Source: an uncultured Cohaesibacter sp. (lineage in GTDB: Bacteria > Pseudomonadota > Alphaproteobacteria > Rhizobiales > Cohaesibacteraceae). Taken from it: DNA of 64,000 bases. A program made the position numbers and the translations under genes. The DNA is taken from positions 3,532,501 to 3,596,500 of the forward strand of contig NZ_OY782507.1 in the NCBI RefSeq assembly GCF_963677725.1. The letters run 5' to 3'. Shown in pieces: positions 44,421 through 52,237 of this stretch (positions are counted from its first letter, which is position 1; the number at the start of each line of letters is the position of its first letter). Under the pieces are notes generated by a model that did no database searches, had not been told where the DNA came from, and worked only from the letters and a program-made list of their open reading frames with translations.

Positions 44421-45659
44421 ATGTCTGACTATTATGATGAACGAGATCTGCAAGACCCCGCCGCAAGAGAAAAAGCCCTGTTTGCCCGTCTGCCGGCCTT
44501 GATTGCCCGTGCGAAGGCGGGTGGCGCTGGCTGGGCCGCGCATCTGGAGGGCGTGGATCCGGAGGCAATGACGGATCGAGCCGCTTTGGCGAGCCTGCCG
44601 GTCCTGCGTAAAAGCACGCTGCAGGCCGCGCAAAAGGCCAATCCTCCCTTTGGTGGCTTTGCCATTGGCGAGCCAAAGGACTTTGGTCGGGTTTTCATGT
44701 CGCCCGGCCCGATCTGGGAACCACAAGGACTGGCTGTTGATCCATGGGCCGGAGCACGTGCCCTTTATGCAGCGGGCTTGCGGCCCGGTGACATGGTGCA
44801 TAATGCCTTTGCCTATCATATGACACCGGGCGGCTTCATTCTGGATGAAAGCGCCCGGGCGCTGGGCTGTGCGGTCTTTCCAGCCGGGATTGGCAACACC
44901 GAAATGCAAGTTGAAGCGATGGCGAGCCTAAAGCCGGTTGCCTATGTCGGGACGCCGGATTTCTTGAAAGTCATTCTGGAAAAAGCCGACGAGATGGGTG
45001 TTTCGCTTGATAGCCTCAAAAAGGCTCTTGTGTCGGGCGGCGCTCTGTTCCCTTCCATGCGCGAGGCCTATCAGGCCCGCGGCATTGCAACGGCGCAATG
45101 CTATGCGACGGCAGATCTAGGCATCATCGCCTATGAAAGTCTTGGTCATGAGGGAATGCTGATCAATGAGGATTTCATTGTCGAGATTGTCCGACCCGGA
45201 ACCAATGATCCGGTTGCTGACGGTGAGGTCGGTGAGCTGGTGGTGACCGGCTTTAGCGATGTCTATCCGCTGATCCGATTTGGGACTGGCGATCTGACTG
45301 CGATCCTGCCCGATCCCAGCCCCTGTGGCCGAACGGCGGCCCGGATCAAGGGTTGGATGGGCCGGGCTGATCAGCGCACCAAGGTCAAAGGCATGTTCAT
45401 TGATCCAACCCAGCTGGATGAGTTGGTCAAACGGTTTGGTGCGATCCAGAAAGTGCGGCTTGAAGTGGAGCGAGCCGATGATCAGGATGTGATGGTTCTG
45501 AAGGCCGAAGTTGCGGACGAGGCGGAGGTGGAGACCGCTGGCGTCGCCGAAGCCTTGCGTGACATCACCAAAATTCGTGGCTCAGTCGAGTTGGTCGCCA
45601 CAGGCAGTCTGCCCAATGATGGTATGGTGATTGCCGACAAGCGCGATTATTCCGCCTGA
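44421..45659 (+). CDS. Phenylacetate-CoA ligase family protein (PaaK-like)
   Basis: This 412-residue adenylate-forming protein is of PaaK type. C-terminal motifs are intact: ATADLGIIAYES (A5 region), IRFGTGDLTAI (A7) and 'KGWMGRADQRTKVKGMFID' (A8 hinge). The usual phosphate loop (SSGTTGKP in PaaK) is replaced by MSPGPIWEPQG, so ATP handling may differ. It ends the acid uptake operon and probably acts on the same or a related acid as the first ligase; a non-adenylating role in CoA transfer or substrate channelling is conceivable. A terminator follows. Confidence 0.86.
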   Translation: MSDYYDERDLQDPAAREKALFARLPALIARAKAGGAGWAAHLEGVDPEAMTDRAALASLPVLRKSTLQAAQKANPPFGGFAIGEPKDFGRVFMSPGPIWEPQGLAVDPWAGARALYAAGLRPGDMVHNAFAYHMTPGGFILDESARALGCAVFPAGIGNTEMQVEAMASLKPVAYVGTPDFLKVILEKADEMGVSLDSLKKALVSGGALFPSMREAYQARGIATAQCYATADLGIIAYESLGHEGMLINEDFIVEIVRPGTNDPVADGEVGELVVTGFSDVYPLIRFGTGDLTAILPDPSPCGRTAARIKGWMGRADQRTKVKGMFIDPTQLDELVKRFGAIQKVRLEVERADDQDVMVLKAEVADEAEVETAGVAEALRDITKIRGSVELVATGSLPNDGMVIADKRDYSA

Positions 45660-45700
45660 ACGAAGCGGTTCAAATCACTCGATAGGTCCCCAACGAAATG

Positions 45701-45738
45701 AGCCCGCTTTTTGAGTAAAGCGGGCTTATCTCGTTTTT
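45701..45738 (+). terminator. Terminator after the PaaK-like gene
   Basis: AGCCCGCTTT (45701-45710) pairs perfectly with AAAGCGGGCT (45717-45726) across six bases, followed by a T-rich TATCTCGTTTTT. It lies between the convergent acid-uptake and ars operons and may act for both. Confidence 0.85.
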
Positions 45739-45741
45739 GGC

Positions 45742-46494
45742 TTACGTGATGTCCGCGCCATTGACGCGGTCGATCAATTGTTGACCGGTCTCCACGCGTT
45801 CCGAATAGCGGTCGACAAGATAATCGCTGCGGCTGCGGGTCATCCAGGTGAATTTCAACAGCTCCTCGCAGACATCGACAATGCGATTGTAATAGGGTGA
45901 GGGTTTGATGCGGTCTTGCTCGTCAAACTCGGTGAAGGCCTTGGCGATAGACGATTGGTTGGGGATGGTGATCATCCGCATCCAGCGACCCAGAATGCGC
46001 ATCTGGTTAACGGCGTTGAAACTCTGGGAGCCGCCCTCCACCTGCATCAGCGCCAGGGTTTTGCCTTGCGTCGGGCGGACGGCGCCGAGCGAAAGGGGGA
46101 TCCAGTCGATCTGGGCTTTCATGATGCCGGTCATGGCACCGTGGCGCTCGGGGGATACCCAGACCATGCCTTCTGCCCAAGAGGCGAGGGCGCGCAATTC
46201 CTGAACCTTTGCGTGGTCCGCTTCTGCGTCATCGGGCAAGGGAAGGCCGGACGGGTTAAAGAGCCGACAGTCCGCGCCCAGTTGGGTCAAGAGGCGGGCG
46301 GATTCTTCTGCCACCAGACGGGAGAAAGAGCGTTTGCGCAGGGAACCATAGAGCAACAGGATGCGCGGCTTGTGGCCATCATCATCGGGGCCCGCCAATG
46401 CCGCATAGTCGATTGCTCTGAGGTGAGTTTCGTCGGCCAGATGATCTTTATTCTCCAACGCCAAGCCGAAGGGTCTGGGGTTATTCTGGTCCAT
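45742..46494 (-). CDS. arsH: Arsenical resistance protein ArsH (NADPH-dependent FMN oxidoreductase)
   Basis: This cytosolic flavoprotein, in characterised ArsH enzymes, oxidises trivalent organoarsenicals with NADPH and FMN. The 250 residues have the flavodoxin-like phosphate-binding [10 protein letters not shown] and the ArsH hallmark '[20 protein letters not shown]'. The ATG at 46494, one base after the arsC stop, is chosen; the longer frame overlaps arsC. It is the last gene of arsRCH. Confidence 0.93.
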   Translation of the reverse strand: MDQNNPRPFGLALENKDHLADETHLRAIDYAALAGPDDDGHKPRILLLYGSLRKRSFSRLVAEESARLLTQLGADCRLFNPSGLPLPDDAEADHAKVQELRALASWAEGMVWVSPERHGAMTGIMKAQIDWIPLSLGAVRPTQGKTLALMQVEGGSQSFNAVNQMRILGRWMRMITIPNQSSIAKAFTEFDEQDRIKPSPYYNRIVDVCEELLKFTWMTRSRSDYLVDRYSERVETGQQLIDRVNGADIT

Positions 46495-46495
46495 G

Positions 46496-46900
46496 TCAGT
46501 GCCCCTTGCTGACGGTTTCGCCATCTTCCTTGGTGAAGCTGCCAATATCAACCGGCAGTAAATCCAGCACCTTTTCAGATGGGCGACACAGATTGGTGCC
46601 TTTGTCGCTGACGACGATTGGGCGGTTGATCAAGATCGGATGGGCCATCATCGCATCCAGCAACTGATCATCGCTGAGGCTTTCATCTTCAAGACCCAGC
46701 TCCTCATATGGCGTGCCCTTCTGGCGCAACAGATCTCGCGTGGAAATTGGCATGGCGTCGATCAGGGCGATCAATTCCGCGCGGCTTGGGGGCGTTTTGA
46801 GATATTCGATGATGGTTGGCTCGATCCCTGCTTTACGGATCATGGCAAGCACATTGCGTGAGGTGCCGCATTTGGGATTGTGATAGATGGTGATCGCCAT
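46496..46900 (-). CDS. arsC: Glutaredoxin-type arsenate reductase ArsC
   Basis: This enzyme reduces arsenate to arsenite using glutathione and glutaredoxin in the cytosol. The 134 residues have the catalytic Cys11 in [10 protein letters not shown] and the arginines of the active site in [16 protein letters not shown] and NLCRPSEKV. This is the Escherichia coli plasmid R773 type, not the thioredoxin type. arsH begins one base after its stop, and arsR lies 55 bp upstream. Confidence 0.94.
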   Translation of the reverse strand: MAITIYHNPKCGTSRNVLAMIRKAGIEPTIIEYLKTPPSRAELIALIDAMPISTRDLLRQKGTPYEELGLEDESLSDDQLLDAMMAHPILINRPIVVSDKGTNLCRPSEKVLDLLPVDIGSFTKEDGETVSKGH

Positions 46901-46955
46901 CGGGGTGTGGCTCCTGTTGATTTGACTTGTCTTGTCTTTGATTGATTGCCAGCAT

Positions 46956-47303
46956 TCAGCACTGCTTGACCCTGTCAGGTTGCGTCAGGCTCTCAATCGT
47001 CTGGCCGCACAGTTCCGGTGCGCCACCACAACAATCCTGTAGCAAGAAATTGAGCAGATTGCCGATGCCGTCCATATCGGCAAAATAGCGTACGGACCGT
47101 CCTTGACGTTCATTGCGGATGAGGCCTGCGCGCAGGAGAATATTGAGATTGGTCGACATGGTGTTTTGGCGCACACCGAGTTTCTCACCCATCTCTCCCG
47201 ACAATAGGCCGTTGTTGCCCGCCTTGATCAGCAAGCGAAAGACATCCAGTCTTGTCTGCTGGCTGAGAGCTGCGAATGCGTTGGTTGCTGTTGTCTTATC
47301 CAT
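46956..47303 (-). CDS. arsR: ArsR-family metalloregulator
   Basis: This is the repressor of the ars operon: 115 residues with a winged HTH (LSGEMGEKLGVRQNTMSTNL, then RNERQGRSVRYFAD). The usual helix-3 ELCVCDL arsenic site is absent. Instead, cysteines cluster at the C-terminus (LQDCCGGAPELC, plus the final KQC), a site type known from other ArsR proteins that bind As(III) through C-terminal thiols. An inverted repeat lies at its own start, fitting autoregulation. Confidence 0.9.
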   Translation of the reverse strand: MDKTTATNAFAALSQQTRLDVFRLLIKAGNNGLLSGEMGEKLGVRQNTMSTNLNILLRAGLIRNERQGRSVRYFADMDGIGNLLNFLLQDCCGGAPELCGQTIESLTQPDRVKQC

Positions 47304-47323
47304 ATATCATGAATAATTGATAT
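47304..47323. promoter_or_regulatory. Inverted repeat at the arsR promoter
   Basis: ATATCA (47304-47309) and TGATAT (47318-47323) form an inverted repeat with an 8-base spacer directly upstream of the arsR start codon. The arms resemble ArsR/SmtB-family operator half-sites, and the position suits autorepression. Binding is inferred. Confidence 0.5.
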
Positions 47324-47393
47324 TTTAAGGTCTTTCAACTTGAAACTTCAAGGTTGGTTCTGACCACAGGGCAGGCTGGAAAAAGCCGATCCG

Positions 47394-48068
47394 CTAGATC
47401 AGCATGACGCTGTTGTCATTCTCATCGAGCCGGGGAGGAACGGCTTGGCGTTGGCGGGCCTGCAAGCCCATTTCCAATGCATCGACACGGTTGAGGATTT
47501 TTCGCCGCGTTTCGGGACGGGTTGATGACAGCTCATTTTGATAGTCCTGCGAATAGTCGAGCAAATCATTCATATGCTCGGTGAGATCCTCTATCGTATC
47601 CTCTTCGCGGATTGGTCGGGAGATGAGGCTTTCAATCCGCCGCTTTCTTGTGGGATCCGGCAGGGCAGGCATGGCATAGCTGGGATCGAGAATGGCCTTC
47701 AGGCGTTCATTCAGGCTTTTGGGCGAGAAGGGGCGGGAAATGACCCAGTGCGCTCCAAAACCGATGGCCTTGGCGACCCGTTGTCGTGTTGGCTCCTGCA
47801 TCATGATGAACATGTGGGTGTTGGCACCGAGCATTTTCTTGCGCATATTCTCGCGGCTTCGGAAAAGTTCCGATCCCTGCGCGGTTTCGTAGTCTATGAA
47901 AATGAAGTCTGGGAAAATGCGACTGGCCTCATCAAGACCAATCTCGACTGCATCAAATTCGCTAACACGAATGAAGCCTGATGACCTAAGCACGGTTCTG
48001 AGCAATTTGCGCTGAAAGGTGTTGTGATCAACAAGTACGGCGCTACCTTGCCGTATTGGCTGTAACAT
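47394..48068 (-). CDS. Atypical receiver-domain protein
   Basis: The 224-residue protein has a receiver-like N-terminal domain (about 10-128) and a C-terminal tail of about 95 charged residues without a recognised output domain. The phosphoacceptor Asp59 (FIFIDYE) is present. The acidic pair at the start of the domain is Asp-His (VDHNT) instead of Asp-Asp, and the conserved lysine is Arg (ISRPFSP), so metal-dependent phosphorylation may be weak or absent. The tail (RPIREEDTIEDLTEHMNDLL) could form a coiled coil. The ATG at 48068 has AGGGGA upstream; a longer frame begins nine codons earlier. No kinase gene is adjacent. A cell-cycle or stress signalling role is possible but unsupported. Confidence 0.75.
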   Translation of the reverse strand: MLQPIRQGSAVLVDHNTFQRKLLRTVLRSSGFIRVSEFDAVEIGLDEASRIFPDFIFIDYETAQGSELFRSRENMRKKMLGANTHMFIMMQEPTRQRVAKAIGFGAHWVISRPFSPKSLNERLKAILDPSYAMPALPDPTRKRRIESLISRPIREEDTIEDLTEHMNDLLDYSQDYQNELSSTRPETRRKILNRVDALEMGLQARQRQAVPPRLDENDNSVMLI

Positions 48069-48095
48069 CAGTTGTCCCCTTGGCTGACATTTCAC

Positions 48096-48488
48096 AGCAG
48101 ACCCCCATCTGCCTTGAATAAAGAGTTATGTCAGAGTTGGATTAAAAATTGGGTAAAAGACGTAACCTTTCAACGATGTGGGTGAAAAAAAGTTCCGCAT
48201 GGGAAGGTAAGTGGCAGAAAGACGTCACTTTTGGTGTTTGGTCCCTTGTTCATGCGATGCGTTATGTGTCCGCGCGCGGGCCAGATGCAGGAAAATTGGG
48301 CAGAAGGATACTAAGGATTTGTTCCGGTTGCCTGCCTGACGCATATTAGAGCCACAATGCTGATGCCACATGGCCAAAGTTAGCCTCTTTCATCTAACAG
48401 GCTTTGTTGATCTGATTTCAGGCACCTGCGGTTTTGTGCCGGTGGCAACAACCGGCCCGCCCATGGTTGCCAATTGGGGAGTTGCTCT
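48096..48488. other. Gene-free interval before qmcA
   Basis: These 393 bases lie between divergent genes. A 66-codon frame at 48149 has no ribosome site or recognisable features and is not called. A hairpin, GCCGGT (48438-48443) with ACCGGC (48451-48456), stands about 33 bases before the qmcA start in the probable leader. Confidence 0.4.
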
Positions 48489-49463
48489 ATGAATATTATC
48501 GGATTTGATATTGTTGCCATCGTGCTGGTGGTGCTGTTTGTGCTGATCCTGTTGGCGGGAATCAAGACGGTGCCACAAGGTTACAATTTCACCGTTGAAC
48601 GCTTTGGCGCCTATACCCGTACGTTGAGGCCCGGTCTGGCTCTGATCGTGCCTTTCATCGACCGGATCGGTGCCCGGATGAATATGATGGAGCAGGTGCT
48701 CGATGTGCCAAGCCAGGAGGTCATCACGCGGGACAATGCTGCCATCGCCTCTGATGGCGTGGCCTTCTATCAGATTATGAATGCGGCCGAAGCGGCTTAT
48801 GAAGTGCATAATCTGGAAACCGCCTTGCTCAATCTGACCATGACCAACATTCGTACGGTGATGGGGTCGATGGATCTGGATGAGTTGCTGTCCAACCGTG
48901 ACGAAATCAATGCCAAGCTGTTGCATGTGGTCGACGCCGCAGCAGCGCCTTGGGGCGTGAAGATTTCGCGTATCGAAATCAAGGATATCAATCCGCCGCG
49001 GGATCTAGTGGAAGCCATGGGCCGTCAGATGAAAGCAGAGCGTGAGAAGCGTGCGTCCATTCTGGAAGCCGAAGGGCAACGTCAGTCTGAAATCTTGCGC
49101 GCCGAAGGCGAAAAGCAATCGCAAATTCTGGAAGCCGAAGGGGCGCGGGAAGCCGCCTTTCTTGAGGCTGAAGCCCGTGAGCGTGCAGCAGAAGCCGAAG
49201 CCAAGGCAACCGAGATGGTCAGCAAGGCCATCGCGGAAGGCGACGTGCAGGCCATCAATTATTTTGTCGCCAGCAAATATGTTGAAACGCTGGGTGAAGT
49301 GGTCAAGGCACCAAACCAGAAGGTTATCATGCTGCCGATTGAAGCCACCTCCATTCTGGGTGCTCTTGGGGGCATTGGTGAATTGAGCAAGCATGCCTTT
49401 AGCAAGGATGCGACTGCCGGCAATCGAACTGGCCGCGTGCCGAATGTGCGGGACGAGCAATAG
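48489..49463 (+). CDS. qmcA: SPFH/Band 7 stomatin-like protein QmcA
   Basis: This membrane-anchored scaffold is of the SPFH (stomatin/prohibitin) family. The 324 residues comprise one N-terminal helix (about 7-25), the Band 7 domain (about 25-190; 'VPQGYNFTVERFGAYTRTLR', 'DGVAFYQIMNAAEAAYEV') and a long alanine/glutamate-rich coiled coil (about 185-250, repeats of ILEAEG). Homologues form large cages in the membrane and are linked to quality control with FtsH. GGGGAG precedes the start. An NfeD partner follows after 51 bp, the standard SPFH-NfeD pair. Confidence 0.93.
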   Translation: MNIIGFDIVAIVLVVLFVLILLAGIKTVPQGYNFTVERFGAYTRTLRPGLALIVPFIDRIGARMNMMEQVLDVPSQEVITRDNAAIASDGVAFYQIMNAAEAAYEVHNLETALLNLTMTNIRTVMGSMDLDELLSNRDEINAKLLHVVDAAAAPWGVKISRIEIKDINPPRDLVEAMGRQMKAEREKRASILEAEGQRQSEILRAEGEKQSQILEAEGAREAAFLEAEARERAAEAEAKATEMVSKAIAEGDVQAINYFVASKYVETLGEVVKAPNQKVIMLPIEATSILGALGGIGELSKHAFSKDATAGNRTGRVPNVRDEQ

Positions 49464-49514
49464 GGTGCGGCCTTTGTGGTTTTTCTTCCGAAGCTAGGCT
49501 AGGAAAGGGACGTG

Positions 49515-49964
49515 ATGATACAGCAATTTTTCATCGAACAGGGAGAATGGGCATGGCTCATTCTCGGTCTTTTGCTTTTGTCGCTGGAATTGCTGGCACC
49601 GGGAACCATGTTTCTGTGGTTCGGGCTCGCGGCCCTGATCGTCGGACTGATCGGCTTTTTTGTGGAGCTTAGCTGGCAAAGCGCCTTCATTCTGTTTGGC
49701 CTCTTGTCGCTGATTTCGGTGCTTGTTGGGCGGTATATTCTCAAAAGAATGGCTCCGACTGCATCCGACCAGCCAATGTTGAATGCCCGGGCCAAGGCTC
49801 TGGTGGGGCAGGTTTATATTCTTGATGCGCCGATTGAAAATGGTCAGGGGCGGGTCAAGGTGAATGACAGCTATTGGCGCGTGGCCGGTTCGGATGTGGC
49901 CGCCGGGCAAAAGGTGCGGGTGGTTGGTAGCAATGGCACCGTGCTGGACGTTGTGCCGGTCTGA
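49515..49964 (+). CDS. NfeD-family membrane protein (short form)
   Basis: This 149-residue partner of SPFH proteins has two to three N-terminal hydrophobic segments (about 12-28, 32-50, 55-75) and a C-terminal OB-fold domain ('LVGQVYILDAPIENGQGRVK', ending 'VRVVGSNGTVLDVVPV'). The short form lacks the serine protease domain. The ATG at 49515 directly follows a possible GTG start, with AGGAAAGGGA upstream serving either. It probably shares the qmcA transcript and ends at the terminator at 49993. Confidence 0.9.
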   Translation: MIQQFFIEQGEWAWLILGLLLLSLELLAPGTMFLWFGLAALIVGLIGFFVELSWQSAFILFGLLSLISVLVGRYILKRMAPTASDQPMLNARAKALVGQVYILDAPIENGQGRVKVNDSYWRVAGSDVAAGQKVRVVGSNGTVLDVVPV

Positions 49965-49992
49965 TCGTGGGTCAGTCCATCATTCAAAAAAC

Positions 49993-50033
49993 AAAGCAGA
50001 CCAATGCAACGCCGCCCGGTCTGCTTTTTTGTT
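49993..50033 (+). terminator. Terminator between nfeD and dmeF
   Basis: AAAGCAGACC (49993-50002) pairs with GGTCTGCTTT (50018-50027), followed by TTTGTTT. An A-rich left flank (49986-49995) allows function in both directions between the convergent genes. Confidence 0.82.
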
Positions 50034-50054
50034 TCGTCAGGTGATCGGTTTGGG

Positions 50055-51152
50055 TCAGGGCTTTTCCAAATCCGGAATGGGCATGCAGGCCTCTTCGGTG
50101 CAGACATTGACCTCGATGGTGGTGTGCGCGATGTGCTTTAAGGGCTTGAGCTGGGCCTTGTAATGCTCAGCGCTGCGCGGATAGTGGGTGACGACCGACA
50201 GAATCGCAGCATAGCGGCCCGAGCCGATATACCAGATGTGATGATCGGCGACACGGTTGTCCGCGTCGGCTTCTATCAAGGCAATGGCTTTTGTCGCCAG
50301 ACTGTCGTCCGGGCTTCGGTCCAGCAGAATCGAGCCGGTCTCCCGCACAAGGCCATAGGCCCATTTGCCGATGACGAAAGCGCCGACCAATCCCATCATT
50401 GCATCCATCCATGTCCAGCCGAAAGTCTTGCCGAACAATAGGGCTATAATGGCCAGAATGGAGGTCAGCGCGTCGGCCATGACATGCAGATAGGCCGCCC
50501 GCATATTGTGATCCTTGGCGGTTTTGTGATCGTGATCATGTTGCTCTTGATGGTCTTGCTCATGCTCATGTGCATGGTGCCCATGATCGTGATGTCCATG
50601 ATCGTGATGTCCATGATCGTGATGCCCATGATCATGATGATCATAATGGCCGTGATGAGCGTGAGCATGTCCGTGATGATGGTGATGATGGTCATCTTCC
50701 CTCAGAAGATAGGCGCTGACCAGATTGACGATCAGGCCAAGGGAGGCGACCAGCATGGCCTCATTGAAGGCAATCTCGAGCGGATTGAACAGGCGCAGGA
50801 TGGATTCATAGATCATGAAAAGCGCCACAAGCCCCAGAATGATTGCATTGGTATAGCCGCCGAGAATTTCGATCTTGCCCACGCCGAAGGTGAATTGGCG
50901 ATTGCCGGAATGCTTGCGGGCCAGTTGATAGGCAAGCACCGTCAGGCCCAGAGCGCCAGCATGGGACGCCATATGCCAGCCATCGGCCAAGAGAGCCATG
51001 GAATTCAAGATCGTTCCGGCGGTGATTTCCACCACCATCGTGACGATGGTCAGAAGGACAACGTAGAATGTGCGGCGGGCATTTTTCCGGTTGCGATCAT
51101 CATCGAGGAATTGATGATCGTGTTGCCATTTTTCAAGCTGGAAAATATGCAT
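50055..51152 (-). CDS. dmeF: Cation diffusion facilitator, DmeF-type Co/Ni exporter
   Basis: This cytoplasmic-membrane proton antiporter is likely to export Co(II) and Ni(II). The 365 residues begin with LEKWQHDHQF, the N-terminal signature of DmeF proteins. Six helices follow, with the metal-site motifs 'LNSMALLADGWHMASHAGAL' (helix 2) and 'HVMADALTSILAI' (helix 5). Between helices 4 and 5 lies a histidine-rich loop of about 75 residues (about 153-225) with the pentapeptide HDHGH repeated. The C-terminal domain ends with cysteines in VNVCTEEACMP. AGGAC precedes the start. The DmeR regulator usually found next to it is absent. It is the second His-loop metal transporter in the window. Confidence 0.9.
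   Translation of the reverse strand: MHIFQLEKWQHDHQFLDDDRNRKNARRTFYVVLLTIVTMVVEITAGTILNSMALLADGWHMASHAGALGLTVLAYQLARKHSGNRQFTFGVGKIEILGGYTNAIILGLVALFMIYESILRLFNPLEIAFNEAMLVASLGLIVNLVSAYLLREDDHHHHHHGHAHAHHGHYDHHDHGHHDHGHHDHGHHDHGHHAHEHEQDHQEQHDHDHKTAKDHNMRAAYLHVMADALTSILAIIALLFGKTFGWTWMDAMMGLVGAFVIGKWAYGLVRETGSILLDRSPDDSLATKAIALIEADADNRVADHHIWYIGSGRYAAILSVVTHYPRSAEHYKAQLKPLKHIAHTTIEVNVCTEEACMPIPDLEKP
50581..50640. repeat. 15-bp tandem repeat inside dmeF
   Basis: The unit CCATGATCGTGATGT occurs in four copies at 50581, 50596, 50611 and 50626, the first two identical, the third with one and the fourth with two changes. It encodes the HDHGH pentapeptide in the metal-binding loop. Being in multiples of three, copy-number changes would alter loop length without a frameshift. 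Confidence 0.9.
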
Positions 51153-51250
51153 GTGGTTTGTCCTGTGGGGATGGAAACTGTGTGGGCTTGCGAGCTGTAG
51201 CAGAAATACGCAGGCTTCGAAATCTCTCTCAAAGGCGAAAGGGGGCTGAA

Positions 51251-51285
51251 TAAGACAAAAGCGTCCCTGACAGGTCAGGAACGCT
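51251..51285 (-). terminator. Terminator after the motAB-like operon
   Basis: Read on the minus strand, AGCGTTCCTGA pairs with TCAGGGACGCT through one G-T pair with loop CCTG, followed by TTTTGTCTT. On the plus strand the arms are 51275-51285 and 51260-51270. Confidence 0.82.
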
Positions 51286-51337
51286 CTTGGAAACTGGTGG
51301 CTTTCAAACCCTGATCAAGCCCCGTGTCAGCTCAGCA

Positions 51338-52192
51338 TCAAGGCTGGTGAGCGGGTGGGAGTGGCGGCTCTTCGGACATCAGCAGGATGCTGATGCGCCG
51401 GTTGGCGGCCAGATAGGGATCGTTGGGAAACAGCGGATCCGTGTCAGCTTTGCCTTCTACGGCAAAGATCTGATCGGCTGGCACACCATATTCCATCAGC
51501 ACGGACCGAACTGCATTGGCGCGGTCTGCCGACAATTCCCAGCCGGTATAGCCAGAATTGATTGGCATGTTGGAAGCGGTCGTGTGACCGCTGATCTTGA
51601 TGCGATTGGGCATGCGGGCCAGCACTGGCGCCATATGCACCAGCAGGCGCCGGGTGAAGTCGTAAGGATATTTGGACCCTTCGGCAAACATGGAACGGCC
51701 ATCCTGATCAACCATCTGGATGTTCAGGCCATCCTTGTCTTCCTCAATGATGATATGCTTTGAAATCTCGCTGATTTCCGGCATTTCCTGCCATGCCTGA
51801 CGCAGAGAAGCGGCGGCGGTGGCAAACATCCGGGGGCGCTCGATTTCGGTTTTTTCGATGTCGTGGGTGTTGGCTTCCGGTCCCTGCTTGGAGCGTTGAT
51901 CATGGCGCTCCTGGGCAAAGTCGGAGTCATTTTCCTGCGCAACCGCTGCAACCTGTTTGACATATTCGCGGACGGGCATGCCCTCGATTTCGATCATGCC
52001 GGCCTTGCGCATGACCGGTTTGACACCGAATGCATCCTTCATCGAACCGGCAACGACCTGCAGTTTCTGGTCATCCTGAATGGAGAAGGAAATGATGAGA
52101 ACGAAGAAGCAGACGAGCAACGACATCAAGTCAGCAAAGGTGACCAGCCAATCGGGCGCACCACCACCCGCTTGTTGCTTTTTCTTGGCCAT
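51338..52192 (-). CDS. motB: Stator protein of the MotB/PomB type
   Basis: This is the peptidoglycan-anchored half of an ion-driven stator: 284 residues, with a short basic N-terminus and one helix (about 17-36) starting TFADLMSLLVCFFVLI. Asp21 is the ion-binding residue, and the Cys and Ser positions match PomB (sodium type). The following 'LQVVAGSMKDAFGV' is the plug region, also PomB-like. The OmpA domain covers about 170-270 (ISGHTTA, 'SADRANAVRSVLMEYGV', NRRISILL). AGGAAAGG precedes the start. It forms an operon with the MotA-type gene. No other flagellar genes are in the window. Confidence 0.9.
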   Translation of the reverse strand: MAKKKQQAGGGAPDWLVTFADLMSLLVCFFVLIISFSIQDDQKLQVVAGSMKDAFGVKPVMRKAGMIEIEGMPVREYVKQVAAVAQENDSDFAQERHDQRSKQGPEANTHDIEKTEIERPRMFATAAASLRQAWQEMPEISEISKHIIIEEDKDGLNIQMVDQDGRSMFAEGSKYPYDFTRRLLVHMAPVLARMPNRIKISGHTTASNMPINSGYTGWELSADRANAVRSVLMEYGVPADQIFAVEGKADTDPLFPNDPYLAANRRISILLMSEEPPLPPAHQP

Positions 52193-52237
52193 GATTGATG
52201 CCTTTCCTAGTGATCAGCTCGATCTGCACTGGGCAGA

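Noticed and set aside
48149..48349. 66-codon plus-strand frame before qmcA
   Set aside because: No ribosome-binding site, no recognisable feature; the region looks like a divergent promoter.
50581..50640. Regular repeats suggestive of a CRISPR-like array
   Set aside because: Units are contiguous without spacers and encode a His-rich peptide in frame within dmeF.
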